Below are positions 25,988-39,069 of a DNA stretch of 64,000 bases, piece by piece. This stretch comes from Tamarix chinensis. Its lineage: Eukaryota > Streptophyta > Magnoliopsida > Caryophyllales > Tamaricaceae. Position 1 is the stretch's first letter. Each line of letters opens with the position of its first letter. The notes beneath the pieces were generated by a model that saw only the letters and a list, made by a program, of their open reading frames with translations, made no database searches and was not told the origin of the DNA. Where the stretch lies: NCBI GenBank assembly GCA_030549775.1, contig CM060175.1, positions 18,148,212 to 18,212,211 on the forward strand, in the 5' to 3' direction. Both the position numbers and the translations under genes were made by a program.

Positions 25988-28204
25988 TATAATCCCACAA
26001 AATTTTCAAAACCTATAATTTAATAAATAGCTTTTATTTGGGATAAATTAGCCTTTAAATTTATTAAATTTAATTATTTTATGGATTTTTGAGTATATAA
26101 AAGTGGATAGGAATATTTAATAAATTAAAATAAATATTTTGTTATTTTATCATACTCTTTTTATTTAAATAATTTCCAAACCAATATTTTACTAAAATTA
26201 TCCTTTTAAGCCCATATATTTAATTATATTATATTAAATTAATAAATAAATTTATTTTCCAAAAATATTATATTCTATTATTTTAAAAATTAAATTATTT
26301 TAATTTCCCTTATTTTTTCTTTTCCTTTTCCCTTTTTCTTTTCTTTCTCCTTTTTCTCCTTTTTCCTCCTTTCTTTCTTTTTCCTTTTTCCTCCTTCGAG
26401 CCGCCAGGCCGACCTATCTATCTATCCCCTGCACGCCTAGGCCGCTAGCCCATCTCCCCTCTCCCTCCCTTCCTTCCTTTCCCGCGTAGCCTAGCCCAGC
26501 CCCTGCCTTTCTTTTCTTTCCCTTCCTCACCTAGCGACCGAGCCGACCCGATTCCCCTTTTTTCCCTGACTGGCCTAGTGCTCCCCCTTCCCTTTCTTTC
26601 TTCTTCTACCTCATGCCCAACTTGTCTTCGTCGACCACCCCGTGAACGCTTGCCACCCCGAGCGCCACTCCCAGCCACCTCTCTTTACCACCACTATAAT
26701 CCTCCCTCTCTCTCTCTCTCTCCCCCTGTCCTTTTCTTTCACCATTTTAGACCCAACCGACCATACACTTCCCAACCATGCATGGAATTCTTTTCCCCTC
26801 CTTCACTTCCCTCTCCCTACCACCCTACCACCTACTTGCCACCCTACACGCTGCTACCCGATTAGCTACCTATTGCCCTCTTCTTTTTCTTCTCCTTACG
26901 AGCCCCTTTCCTGCCCCATTTTTCAAGCCCCTTCCTTCCTTGATTCTTTCTCTCCTTTCCTTCTCCTTCCATTTCCATCCCTGTTTTGTACCGCCACCTC
27001 CCTCTACTGCTTCAACCGCCGCATCAACCCCCTGCACCACCCCTTGCCACCCTCTATCTCAGCCCTGTACCACCACACCACCCCTCGAGCCCCCTGCAAC
27101 CCACCTTCTTCCTCCCCCCTTCTTTTTTACCTTATTTTTCTCCCTTTTCGGCAACCTCCTTACAACCCCTCCGTCTGCCGCCGTCTCGCCACCTCTGCCG
27201 CCCCTAAGCCACTAACCTATTCTCTCCATCCTCCTCTACCACCCCCAAACCTCTTTCGGTCGAAACCAACACCCTCACCCCCTCATTTTTCCCCTTCCTT
27301 TTCCTTCCTTCTCAGCCACGCCCACCTCGACAGACCCTTTCGCTGCCTCCACCGCCCTTGGCTGCCAACAACCTATCCCCAACTACCACCTACACCCCTC
27401 TTCACCCCTACACCCTTCCCTTACCCTAAATCCTCCCCCATCTACCTTCTTTCCTAGCCTCAAAACTCCAACCCGAAAATAGCCAATCTTCCCTTTTCTT
27501 TCACCCACCTTCGAGCCTTTCTCCTTTTTTTTGCATGCAGCTCATACTGCATGAGTAGTATGAGCTGATGCATGCCTTGGTTCTTTTAGTTAATAAATTT
27601 TGAGGTATAATAATATTTAAGCTAAGTATTTCATTAATTAAGTTTTATAAAGTCTTATGCTTTTGGTTTTCTTATTTCTAATGTGATAAATATTGATATT
27701 ATTTTTAGGTGTTGATTTTGCTATTTAAAGCTTGAATCTTTAACCAAGATACCGGTAAGGTTCAATTTCTGAGGGAATTAAGGTAATCGTTAAACCCCAC
27801 TTAAACGCATGGATAAGTATATGCTAGCACATTAAGGTTTTAATATGTTATTTTGCATGATATATATTGTTTAATATATTATATGTAGTTGCTCATATTG
27901 ATTGATAAAAGGGAACTCATGATAGTTTCTATGTTATGTGTGGAAATATTGCTTAAGGAAAAGGTTTGGTTACTAATGAAAAATGATAAGTACTTATCCA
28001 TGTTATATTATGTTATTGTGATCATTAATGCATGAATAATATTACTGTAATCCCTAGGGATATTTTAGTAATATGTCTTCTGTAAGAATGTGACATAATA
28101 TGTGTGGGTGCTAATGAGTATTATATTAAAATATAATAGTTTGTGGAGTTGGATGATGAGAATGGAGTAATGATATTAATATTCATGTAGTGATGACAAC
28201 TTAA

Positions 28205-29220
28205 TAAAAGTGGTGTAATAAAAGGATAAAATGATATTTTTGTAAGTGGAAAGGTATTATGGTAAATATGGAATAGAACGGCAAAATGATAATTTGTAAG
28301 CAAGGGGTAAAATGGTAAAATTATAAGTAAAGGGCATTATGGTAATTTTGTAAGTAAAGGATATTATGGTAATTTTAGAGGAGAAGGGAAAAATGGTAAT
28401 TTAATAAGAAAAAGGGTATTATGGTAATTTTAGAAGTAAAGGGTAAAATGGTAATTTTGGAAGTAAAGGGGAAAATGGTAATCTTGTAAGTAAATGGGTA
28501 AAATGGTAATTTTGGAAGTAAAGGATAAAATGGTAATTTTGGAAGTAAAGGCTAAAATGGTAATTTTGGAAGTAAAGGGTAAAATGGTAATTTTGTAAGT
28601 AAAGGGCAAAATGGTAATTTTAGAAATAAAGGGGTAAAATGGTTATTTTGGAAGTAAAGGGTAAAATGGTAATCATAATAATGGAGAAGGGTAAAGTGGT
28701 AATTATAATAATAGGGAAGGATAAAGTGGTAATTATAATGGAGAAGGATAACATGGTAATTATAATAATGGAGAAGGGTAAATTGGTAATTATGATAATG
28801 GAGAAGGAAAATTTGGTAATTTAACCAACTAAAGGGTAGTTTGGTAATTATGATAACAGAGAGGATAATTTGGTAATTATAATAATAGAGAAGGGTAATT
28901 TAGTAATTATGATAATAGAGAAGGGCAATTTGGTAATTTAACCAACTAAAGGGTAATTTGGTAATTATAATAATAGAGAAGGGTAATTTGGTAATTATGA
29001 TAATGGATAAGGGCAATTTGGTAATTATAAAAATGGAGAAAGGTAATTTGTTAATTTAACCAACTAAAGGATAAATTGGTAATTTAACCAATAAAAGGGC
29101 AAATAAGTAATTATGATAATGAATAAGGGTAATTTTGTAATTTAACCAACAAAAGGGCAATTTGGTAATTATAACAAAGGAGAAGGGCAATCTGGTAATC
29201 CAAGCAACCAAATGGGAAAT
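28205..29220. repeat. Minisatellite, unit about 27-31 bp, inside the solo LTR
   Basis: About 35 diverged units. The early type is GGGTAAAATGGTAATTTTGG plus AAGTAAA. From about 28660 the later type uses GGTAATTATAATAATGGAGA or GGTAATTTAACCAACTAAA. 'ATGGTAATT' or 'TTGGTAATT' recurs in almost every unit. Confidence 0.92.
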
Positions 29221-30126
29221 AGGATAAGTGTAACAATTATGAAAGGTGATTGGTAACCTAAACCGAGTAAGGATGTGGTTAAGAACAACTATGTGTGTGT
29301 TAAGTGCCTTGTGTGCTATGTGTTATGCTATGTCATGTACTTTATGCTTAATAGATAATTACTTGTAGCACAGCTTGGAGTTGAGGTATACTTATGTGAA
29401 TTCCTTATGGGATGTGTACCATGATGATATATGTTGTGCTTACGATGTTATGTGATGTGACACTCTAGGACATGCATACTAGAATGTTTAATAATAGGGT
29501 ATGGAGTGAAAGGATAAAAAGGAACAAATGGGAAGTGAGCTAACTAAAGGGACATGAAATTGACCTTATTATCTCATGTTCCATGAGGGGGAAAATAAAA
29601 GGAGGTTATGATCAAAATGAACAAGTGATGTAACTCTTTCATGAGAGATTTCTATGGTTTGCATGGGATGAATGGATTCTATAGGGGATGATCCTTACGT
29701 AAGAAAGGTGCTAGGGTTTCGATTGGCCAACTAGGGTTTCATGGTTACATGTATAATTGGTAAGTAGAGTGATAGGATTTAGGTTGAATCTAAATGAGAT
29801 GAGGTGTTGGACAATAAAAGAAAGGTTGGGCCACATAGGTCCGATTATGGTTTCAAGGGAAAGCCCTAGAGAGTGCTAGTGAGAGAATTTGAATGTCATA
29901 AGGTGATGGGCCTTAACCCACACCCTTAGGAGTTGGGTTTTCGTTATGATTAAATGTAAGGAGGAATGGATGTCGAGGTGTGATAAGAGGCGTAGAAGTC
30001 TCAAGATATATGACGGGCCCTCTCGGGAGGATAGAAGTAGAGGTCGGTGACATGCATGTCAAGGGTGAAATACTTTTGAATAAGATACGAATAAGACACT
30101 AATCAATTAAAGAGGAAGATTGTCTA

Positions 30127-30500
30127 GCTAGAACCAGACCGGTCCACCAGCGAATAATAGTGGCTAAAAATTGGGGTGCCTTGGAGTTCGGTCCACCGAC
30201 AAATAATAGTGGCCAGGAGCGTTTTGTCCTGCATGATTTCCGGTCCACCGGCTATAATAGTGGGGGATTCTGTGCTTAACAAACCAAACGTAATAATGAT
30301 AAGACATGGGAAAGACACAAAGTAATTACAGTGAAACACCATATGAGTCGGGGCTAGAGCGGTTCACCGGCGAATAATAGTGGCCGGGAGCGTTCTGCCT
30401 TGGAGATCGGCCCACTAGCGAATAATAGTTGTCAGGAGCGGTCTGCCCTATATGTATTCTAGTCCACCGGCCATAATTGTGGGGTTCCTACACTCACATG
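30127..30500 (+). repeat. Dyad-motif array of the long LTR
   Basis: Six copies of GGTCCACCGGCGAATAATAG plus TGG, spaced about 52-63 bp, arranged as two similar triplets about 220 bp apart. Each motif has CCAC facing GTGG. The third copy of each triplet ends in GTGGGG. The same array occurs in the other long LTRs of the window. Confidence 0.85.
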
Positions 30501-30735
30501 GATATAAAATCTGAGAGATGATTGAATAATGATGGACTAATGGCTTAAAGCCTGGAAGTATTGATTTTGCATTATGACTCATGAATATTTGATGGACTTG
30601 TTAAGTATGTGAATGTTAAGTATGTGAGTGCTGAGTATGTGAATGTTATGTATGCACATCTAATCAGATATGTATATAATTTTGTATCATGTATTGCATT
30701 GCAGCCTACTTTTAAGTGTGTTTTTAAAGGGTTAC

Positions 30736-30753
30736 TCAGTACCATAGTACTGA
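30736..30753 (+). other. Perfect 7-bp hairpin near the LTR 3' part
   Basis: TCAGTAC-CATA-GTACTGA: seven paired bases and a four-base loop. It lies about 50 bp before 'tcccttgcaggt'. Other long LTRs have a hairpin at the equivalent place. Confidence 0.7.
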
Positions 30754-31184
30754 AGGGTTCCATTCTTGGGGCCCCTGCCTATTCAATGGGTAGTGTCCCT
30801 TGCAGGTCTTTTTTAGGTGCTACTTAAGTGGACAATGGGAAAGAGTGTAAGGAAATTATCCGAAGTTTTAGGGTTTCCTTCTACCTCTTTTAAATTTCTA
30901 GTTTGAATGTAATATTTGTTCTTGTAACCACCATTGGTGAATTTCATTCTTGTGAAATGTTATTTGCACCACTATCTTTTTAATATAGTTTGAAATGCTA
31001 GTAATTTGTATTTCATTCTTTTAGCCTTAGCACTTGGTACTAGAACGATATGAGTGAACCAGTCTGGTACTAAGTATGGCGGTAATATCCCCAGAATTCA
31101 CAGTTTTTATTATTTTGCTTCCGCTAATTCTTTTAATAAAATGAAAAATTTCGGGAGTGAATTTTGGGGGTGTCACAATTTGTG

Positions 31185-33110
31185 TTTGGGTACTATGATT
31201 GATGCATACCCTTCCTTTTTCCAAAAGAGTTGAAAGGTCATTCACTAAAAAGTGACATTTATATAAACCCTGAAATAAAATATTGCACATTGTTAAATAT
31301 TTATGACATCAAATACATTTAATAACAATTCATAGTTTGTAATGTTTACCTCGGGAAGAAAAGAAGGACGTGCATAAGCTTTGCAGCTGTCTCTAATGCT
31401 ATTTACATTGGGTATGTGACGCCAATCATGTTCAACTAAATCGGATGACTTATACTCTTGAGATTTTATAAATAGCAACTCTTGCTCTATTGTTGCCATC
31501 CATTCAAATGTTATCTTTAATTTTTGGGTGAGAATAACTACTTGCTCATTAGTGTTACAAGAACCATGAGATCAACCACGCATGCTCATTCTCGTAACCC
31601 CTAATCCAATGCCCCTATGTGTTCCAAGATTTTCTACAATTCTTGTAGCTTGTGACACCCTCCACAGAATTTGATGTTTTAAGTTCGTTATGTAATGTGT
31701 GCAATATATTTAAATTTAACATACAGAAATAAACACAATATAACAGTTTACTCAAAGAAAACTAAGTAGGGTTAGGGATATCTACAAACTTATAATTTTT
31801 TTTCTTAGCACAACCTTCTACATTTTCATTAAGATATCCATCTTTTGTTGCTTTAGCCTTCTTTTATAATGTACCAATATTGATGGATGAAGTATATTGA
31901 TCCAATTCCTCAATAATGATTTGTAAATCAAAAATTAATCTTACAATATTAATATTATTATAACATTAGACTTGAAAATGTCAATAGATAAATTAAAATC
32001 TCATACCAACTCTTCTTCAAGGGTTGCATAGCCTTTGTGAGCCATACTATACCAGTGCTTATTTTACTTAGCAATTTCTTTATTTTTGGCACTTTTTCCT
32101 ATGTTACAAGCCAAAATATTAACTCATGATTATTTAAATATAAATTAAATATTCTTAATCAAAAAATAAAATTGTTATAAGTATAAGTACCTTAAAATCC
32201 TCTGAAAGATGATATGCAATAAATTAGTTTCAACTATCTTGATCAATGAAACTATAACGGTTGGGTGGGTCTAGGTGTAGAGAGTCATCTATCTTTCTAT
32301 GCATTTTTCTAATTGCCAAGTTTGCCCTATATGTTCTTATATGCTCACGGCAATGTATAAGAAGCCATTTCTTCTTCGTCTTTGGAATTTGAACATTCTG
32401 TGAAAAATAATACATATATATGTATATCAATATTAATGTATTAAAACTAATAACATTTGACATACAAAACTGATTAAACAAAACAACATATTTACCTTAA
32501 CTTCATGCCAAATATGCTCCTTATGACCCTTCGGAACCTACTTCCAATTATTATAGAAAATAGGAACATGATTATGCATGACTAGTGAAATATATGTCAG
32601 AAATATGTTTATGTATGTGCCAATAGGAAGATTGTAAGTATTCCATCCTAACTCAATTTGTTCTTTTCTATTCTGCATATAGGTGATGATTCTCATAATA
32701 ATAGGTCCTCTCTTTCTTTCTTCATCACTACTGTCCCTATCAACTATTTTATTGGCCATATCTCTACAAAATATCAATAAATAAATTATTTTTGAATGTT
32801 AATTACAACTATTGCCAAATTATTTTTTGGCACAATACATATTTAATGAGGAAGGTTGAAATATTCATTTAAAAAAGCAAGCACACATATCATATGTTAC
32901 AATAACATTACCCTCATTGCTTTCTTTTCCTTCTTTTTTTCCCCTTGTTTTTGGATTGGTTTCTGAATCTGATACATATATTACTTCACGATGATCATCC
33001 GTTACATATATTTCCTCTTCATTAATGATATTGTTATCATCATTCAATGATTGAGTTGCTTGTAGAGCTGAGACATACTCTTTATCCCAATTGACATCAT
33101 TTTCACCATC
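31185..33110 (-). pseudogene. Ptta/En/Spm-like second gene of CACTA copy 2, 5' part
   Basis: Minus strand from about 33110. Exon-like blocks: acidic stretch with 'TNPKTRGKKEGKESNEG' (32960-32910); 'DRDSSDEERKRGPIIMR' through 'VPIFYNNWK' (32760-32540); 'KKKWLLIHCREHIRTYRAN' (32380-32310); 'EQELLFIKSQEYKSSDLVEH' (31490-31430). AT-rich gaps with splice-like ends separate them. The order matches copy 1. The gene is interrupted by the solo LTR ending at 31177 and continues at 25987. Assignment to the plant Ptta/En/Spm family is by motif style. Confidence 0.7.
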
Positions 33111-33119
33111 ACAATCATT

Positions 33120-36100
33120 AGCATTTCTTTTTTTTTCGTAGATAATACCACAGACCATCTCTTATCAGTTGGATTAGTGACAAAGAATACTTTTGTTACT
33201 TGTGATGCCAAGATGAATGGGTCTTGTTTATGCCCTACCCTATTAAGGTATACTAATATGAATCTATCTTCATATCTAACCCCATAGCTATTATCAACCC
33301 ATTTGCAACCGAATACATAGACTTTAAATATAGTATAATTTGACTCCTATATCTGTTTAATCACACCATAATAATTCATGCCTGCATTGGTTGGATTCTT
33401 ATCCTTTGCACTAGCAACATGCATTGCCTCAGCCACTAAAGTCACCCCACTACTCTATATTATACTCTTCTTTTCTTGTTGTTTCATATAAAAAATGTAA
33501 CCATTGATGGCATAACTAGGGTTGTGCAAAAAATTCGGGATCTGAAAATCCGATCCGATATTTAAAAATTCGATCCGACATTTTGGATATCTGAACCGAT
33601 TTTAGTCCAAGAGGATATTTGACATTCAGATATCCAGTATTTTTTTGGATTATCCGATCCGAAAAAATATACGATATTTTGTTGATTATTTCAACAATAC
33701 ATCATATTATTGTATTTTTATAGTTGTAAGTTTTAAAATTTTATTTATTTTTATATTTTAAATATTTATAATAATATTTTAATACTTCTTTTAGATAAAA
33801 TAAGATATTTATATGAATATAGATATGAATATTAATTGATATACGATCTTTATTTTTAAAAATATTCTAGCAAAAGGTGTTAAAATCGATAAAATAGTAT
33901 TTTCATACGGATATTGGATATATCCGAATCCGATCCATATTCGGTCAGTATTTTTCGGATATCTACATCCCAAATATCCGGTCTAAAAAATACGGAGTGG
34001 ATATCCGAAAAAATATCTGAATGAATATGGATATCCGGTTTTGCACACCCCTAGGCATAACTAGTATATGAGAAAACTTCATAATGAGGTTTTTGAGACA
34101 ACCAATGTAGGGTTTTAGAAATTGAAGTTGGGGAATGTCCGATGAGTGGAATGATGCGATCTCTTAGCCAATGAATAAAGGAAATATTATGTTTATTGAT
34201 TATCAATTTTTTTAGTTTTTGATGGATTTTTAATCCTTAAAGAAAGCATATGTTCTTCAATATACGGCCGGGCATGATCACTGTTGTGTAATACATATAG
34301 ATATGCTTTATGGAATATGTCAGGGTCTACATGCCCAAAATGTTTGCCCCTAATACCTTATCCTTTGATTTTCCTTACATGTCGAGACTTAAGAATATCA
34401 AGAGCTTCATCATAGGACAAGTACTTAATGTGACATTTAATTGCCTCTTTTGTAAGGTAACTCTTAACAACGCATCCTTTTAGCCAATATCGATTCTTCA
34501 TATAATCTTTTATCAACTTCATAAATCGCTCAAAAGGATACATCCAGTGTCTATGAATAGGTCTTATAATTTTTTTCTCATAAAATAAATGAACAGTTAG
34601 ATGCACCATAATGTCAAAGAATGAGGATGGAAAATACATTTCAAGCTGGCACAAAGTAATCATAATCCCTCTTTGCAAGACATCTAAACTATTAGGATGT
34701 ACGAATTTACAACAGATTGCATTAAAGAACCAACAAAGCCTTGTGAAAGTAATTCAAATACGCTTCGGGAAAATTCCACATATTGCTATTGGCAACAATT
34801 GATGCATTAAAATATGACAATCATAAGACTTTATATTAATTAGTTTCAACTCTTTCATCAATATGAGCCTTTTGAAATTTAAAGAATACCTTTTTGGAAC
34901 CTCAACCCTATTAAAGAATTTGTAAAATGTAATTTTCTCTTTTCTAGGGAGTGTATAATATACTGCCAGTGAATATGTTCTTCTTTTCTTGTGGTGCCAG
35001 TTCTTGTCTAATATTCATTTCTTCCATATCCATTCGAGCATTGATGCTATCTTTAGTTTTTCATGGAACATTAAGTGATGTACCAATAAGACTCTCAGAT
35101 ATAACTTTTCTTGATATGCATCACATCTAGGGCATATCTTACATACAAAGATTTCCTATAAGGAAGGTTGAAGAATATAGACATCTTCTTCTACTCAATT
35201 GATGGAGGATTATCTTTATTATTCTTCTCAAACTTGACTATCAAATGATTCTTCTTCACAGACACTTGTTGACTTGTCAACCCGATTGGTTCCTACCCTT
35301 CTTTCGGAAAGCCATTAAAAGCTTTTATTTACCTACGATAATGATGATTATTTGGTAAAAATCTAAGATACCTGAGAAATATAGTCTTCTAGCCATGTGC
35401 TAGTTGAACAAATAAAGTATTATCCTCATATATCGGGCATGCATAATGGCCTTTCACTATAACCTGATAAGTTTCCATACATGAGAAAAACATGTATTGT
35501 ATAAAATAACATTGTACTTAAAGTAAATTTTTTTTCACTATATGTATCAAATACTTGAACACCTATGTCCCATAAGAACTATAAATCGTCAATCAAAGGT
35601 TCTAAATAAGCATCAATATAATTCTTCAGTTGGTTTGACCCCAAAATGAGTAAAGACAACATAATATACTTGCATTTCATATAGATCCATGGAGGTAGAT
35701 TATATATAAACAAAATCACTAGTCATTTACTCTAGGTGCCTTGATTGTGTAGAATTATTCCATCCACAAAAAGTGCAAGACACATATTTCTTGCTTCTTT
35801 ACTAAATTTAGTGAACAAGCCATCAATCGTCATCCATTGTGGAGAGTTCGATGGATGTCTCAGAAACCCATTATCTATCTCTTTATTAGCATGACATCTC
35901 AAGTTCTTGGCATCTTGAACATCATTAAACATCAGCATGAATCTTGGTTTTATATGAAAATACCATAACACCTTAGTTGTCACCTTATTCTTCTTGTATT
36001 GTGGTGCTTTATATTCAGGATTAGGACAACTATCCAAATACGCATTCTCATTGCAAAATAATATACAATCATTTGGGTATGCATGTATCTTCTCATAACT

Positions 36101-36680
36101 CATGCCCATAGATGAAAGGATCGTCTTTGCTTTATAGGTACAATTGGGTAGAATGTTATCATTAGGAAAGATATCCTTTACAAGTGTCAATAATTTTGTG
36201 AAGCTCTTATTAATCCATCCATTACATTCTTTTATGTTGTACAACTTTAAAGTAGCGGTTAATAGAGTGAACGTCTAACAATCACCGTACAATGGTTTAT
36301 TTGAGTCACTCAATAACATCTTAAACATTTTTAGACAATCTCAAAGAATTTTCTCAACCTTTTGAGTCATCTCCTATAGCGAATCTCCCTCATAGTTCTC
36401 AAATGATGATCCACTACTTTCCGTCTTAACTTCCTCATTATCATATTTAGTCTCTGTCTCACCATGCCATATCCAATGAGTGCAACTTGTATTAATTTCA
36501 TACACAAACATATGATCTCTCAAATCATCAGCGTTAACATATTGAATATAAGCATAGTTCAAAGAAGGAAAAACTATTCTACTAGAGTCCTCAGTATGTT
36601 CAACTAAAAACCTGCTAAAAAACTCCACTCCTTCATTATATTTTCTAGATAAACGATTTGCAGACAACTATTTTTGATCC
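33120..36680 (-). pseudogene. TNP2-type CACTA transposase, near full length but broken
   Basis: Minus strand. Transpos_assoc domain at 36667-36440 ('MSANRLSRKYNEGVEFFSRF', 'DLRDHMFVYEINTSCTHWIW'). Linker and TNP2 start at 36244-35732 ('MGMSYEKIHAYPNDCILFCN', 'WMTIDGLFTKFSKEARNM'). TNP2 continues with stops to about 34700, including 'YALDVMHIKKSY' near 35120. DUF4218 at 34678-34358 ('LCQLEMYFPSSFFDIMVHL', 'WMYPFERFMKLIKDY'). DUF4216 at 33480-33130 ('QDPFILASQVTKVFFVTNP'). A MITE (33517-34053) separates the last two. TNP2 is the catalytic protein of CACTA elements; multiple stops and frameshifts show it is dead. Confidence 0.9.
33517..34053. mobile_element. hAT-type MITE (TSD GGCATAAC)
   Basis: A 537-bp element starting TAGGGTTGTGCAAAA and ending TTTTGCACACCCCTA, terminal inverted repeats with one mismatch over about 15 bp. 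The exact 8-bp duplication GGCATAAC flanks it (33509-33516, 34054-34061). Many GGATATCCG-like words lie inside near both ends. No coding sequence. An 8-bp duplication and this terminus fit the hAT superfamily. Confidence 0.9.
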
Positions 36681-36807
36681 ATAGTTTTTTTAATCTAGAT
36701 GTATCTCATGCAAAAGTATTTATTACAAATCAATTCAATTATAAAAAATAATTCACAATCCGCTCTTGCTTAGAAAGAATTAATGTATAATGTTTTATGT
36801 TATTCAG

Positions 36808-36829
36808 TACACACACACACACACACACA
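36808..36829. repeat. Microsatellite (CA)n
   Basis: About 11 CA units, at the same place as the longer array of copy 1. Confidence 0.9.
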
Positions 36830-36900
36830 AATCATTCTAATATGTTTCCAAAAATATATCAATACACAAGTAGCTCATACGTAATAAGAGTTCAAATTAC

Positions 36901-36947
36901 AATATATATATATATATATATATATCTATGTATGTATGTATGTATGT
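36901..36947. repeat. Compound microsatellite (AT)n(TATG)n
   Basis: An AT run passes into a TATG tetramer array in the upstream region of the TNP2 relic. Confidence 0.9.
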
Positions 36948-38100
36948 ACTACAGAGTTAAAACAATAGCAGTACTACTACATCAAAAGGTTGCTAAAGCC
37001 CAAACACCTAACTAATAAAAACTCATAACCATCATACTAAATCCATCGGTAGCCTTATTGAACCTGACTAATAACTATCACTCTCAGAGTCCGCTTATAT
37101 TGATATATCATCTATTCCTTCAGATCAATAATAGATATTCTAGTCATAGATACTTTAGGGTAACTAGGGTGGATACTTTGAGGTAAGGTATGACGAAACC
37201 TCTACTCATCATCAATCACCCTCAACTCTCTTGCTATCCAATCAGGTGTGGTGCATTAGTATAGTGTACAAACCAATAAAAACTAGATGTAGCTAATGAT
37301 TATAGCTCCATTTAAGGTAGGGTTAGTAGTAAGTGATATGATTTGAAATGGAATGGGTCATACGACAAGCCGCTCACAAACAATAAACCTTTCTTGTTGT
37401 ATAACCACATGACATGATTCTGTAGATCCGTATCAGGTGTCATGCATAGATATGGTAGAGGGTATGCAATATAAATGTGCGATATCTCACTATCTACAAA
37501 ATAGAATAATCACTAAATATTATCATCAAGGTTTTCTTGAAAGTATCTAAAAAAAAAAATATACACTCTTTAACTAGCTAGACAAATCATAAATATATTC
37601 TACTATATCTTAACCAACTATGCAAATCTAACAACATACCCATATAAGATACTCAACATAAAACTTATAATCTTAAATTAATTTTTATTTATTTCTCTAT
37701 TAATATAAATGTGCCTTTCAATATCATGAAATGATAAATTACCAAAATATTCTATATTCTTATGTTATTATATGTTTAAGATTTTTTACAATATCATCCT
37801 TTCATTTATTCCCACTAGGTTGTGAATAAGTTAAGTTGAATTAAAAATTTTCCTATTATACTCGACATAACTAATATAGGACATAATATTGACTTATTTA
37901 TTTAACAAACAAGCTTAGTCAAATTATCATCTAATCGTTTAAGCTTGACATAGTAAAATTAAGTAGATATTAATAAAATAATATATATAGGTTAATTATA
38001 ATAATATGATATGATTAAAATTTTAGTTGAGAATAATTTATATAACTGTTTGTTATAAGATAACATATTAATTATCATATTTAGTATAATAGATGCTAAA

Positions 38101-38200
38101 TGTTAACCCTAACCCTAAACCTAACCCTAACCTTAATAGATCATAATAAAAACTAACCCTAATCCTAAACCTAGCTAACTATAATTAAACCCTAATAAAT
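38101..38200. repeat. Degenerate telomere-like CCCTAA repeats within CACTA copy 2
   Basis: ACCCTAA and CCTAAACC words, collinear with 12190-12290 in copy 1. Confidence 0.8.
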
Positions 38201-38425
38201 CCTATAATATTATTCTTATTATTATATAGTTATTTTGGCTAATTTAATTATTTACTTTTATTTCTTTATTATTTTCTATGTCTATTTAATCCTCATCAAA
38301 TAAAAATTATTAACATGCAAATCTAATTGAAAATTTCATTTAATGATGTATATATGTAGAATATATTTTCATCTAATTATATGGCATTTCCTAACATTCT
38401 AGTGTCCTATAATTATTAATGAAAA

Positions 38426-38439
38426 TGTATGTATGTATG

Positions 38440-38519
<80 letters not shown>
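38426..38519. repeat. Compound microsatellite (GTAT)n(CT)n(AT)n
   Basis: Three simple arrays in tandem. The equivalent site in copy 1 (about 12550-12575) has only a short TG run. Confidence 0.95.
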
Positions 38520-38522
<3 letters not shown>

Positions 38523-39069
38523 TTTACAAGTGACATTACTAATATTTTTAAGTATTTTATTTCTCTCAATAATTAAGCACTATAAATGTATATATATATA
38601 TAAAAGGTTAGACAACATATTTTTGTTAATAGCATTGACAAATTCAATTCAATAAAAAATGACAATATTTTTCAACAACAAACTGCAACTTGATTCAATA
38701 TGCATGCATTTATATATAATAAAAGAATAATCTAGGGTAGAACAAAACCATACGTAAGAGAAGGAGCAGTGGTGGCAGCGGCCACCTACGAATATGGTGG
38801 AGCAAGAAGTACCAAATGCTTGTATGGCCAAGAGTAGGACATGCAACAAGACCTTGGCTGTGGCAGTTTTTAGCTCATGTAGTGGAGCATTAGCCGAAGT
38901 TGAAAGATGTGCAAGAGAACAAATAGTGGTTATCTAGATTTGAAAGGAGGAGGAATGGTGGTGTAACGGTTGGCAAGTGAACAAGTAAAAGAGGGAAGGA
39001 GCTGAACAAGAGTATGAATTTTTTTGGCATGAAAACAAGACATGAACGAAATAAAAGGCAGAAGATTGG

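Larger units (their letters stand above)
25988..31177 (+). mobile_element. 5.19-kb solo LTR in CACTA copy 2 (TSD ATTTG)
   Basis: Starts TATAATCCCAC and ends GGGGGTGTCACA, flanked by the exact duplication ATTTG (25983-25987, 31178-31182). Copy 1 shows the uninterrupted target: 'ccatggactatttacattta' at about 7250. There is no PBS, PPT or pol, so this is one LTR. Order inside: AT-rich start, pyrimidine-rich tract (26290-27530), minisatellite (28205-29220), dyad-motif array (30127-30500), hairpin (30736-30753), conserved 3' end. A second, antisense copy of the family starts at 62311. The first dinucleotide is TA, not TG, consistent with G-to-A decay. Confidence 0.92.

Noticed and set aside
26445..27457. 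Long Pro/Ser/Leu-rich frames on both strands, including a 271-codon one
   Set aside because: They lie in a pyrimidine-rich tract of a solo LTR, where stop codons are rare by composition. All frames overlap and none has a family motif.
28205..29220. CRISPR-like array
   Set aside because: The units are contiguous and diverge gradually, with no unique spacers; it is a minisatellite in a plant LTR.
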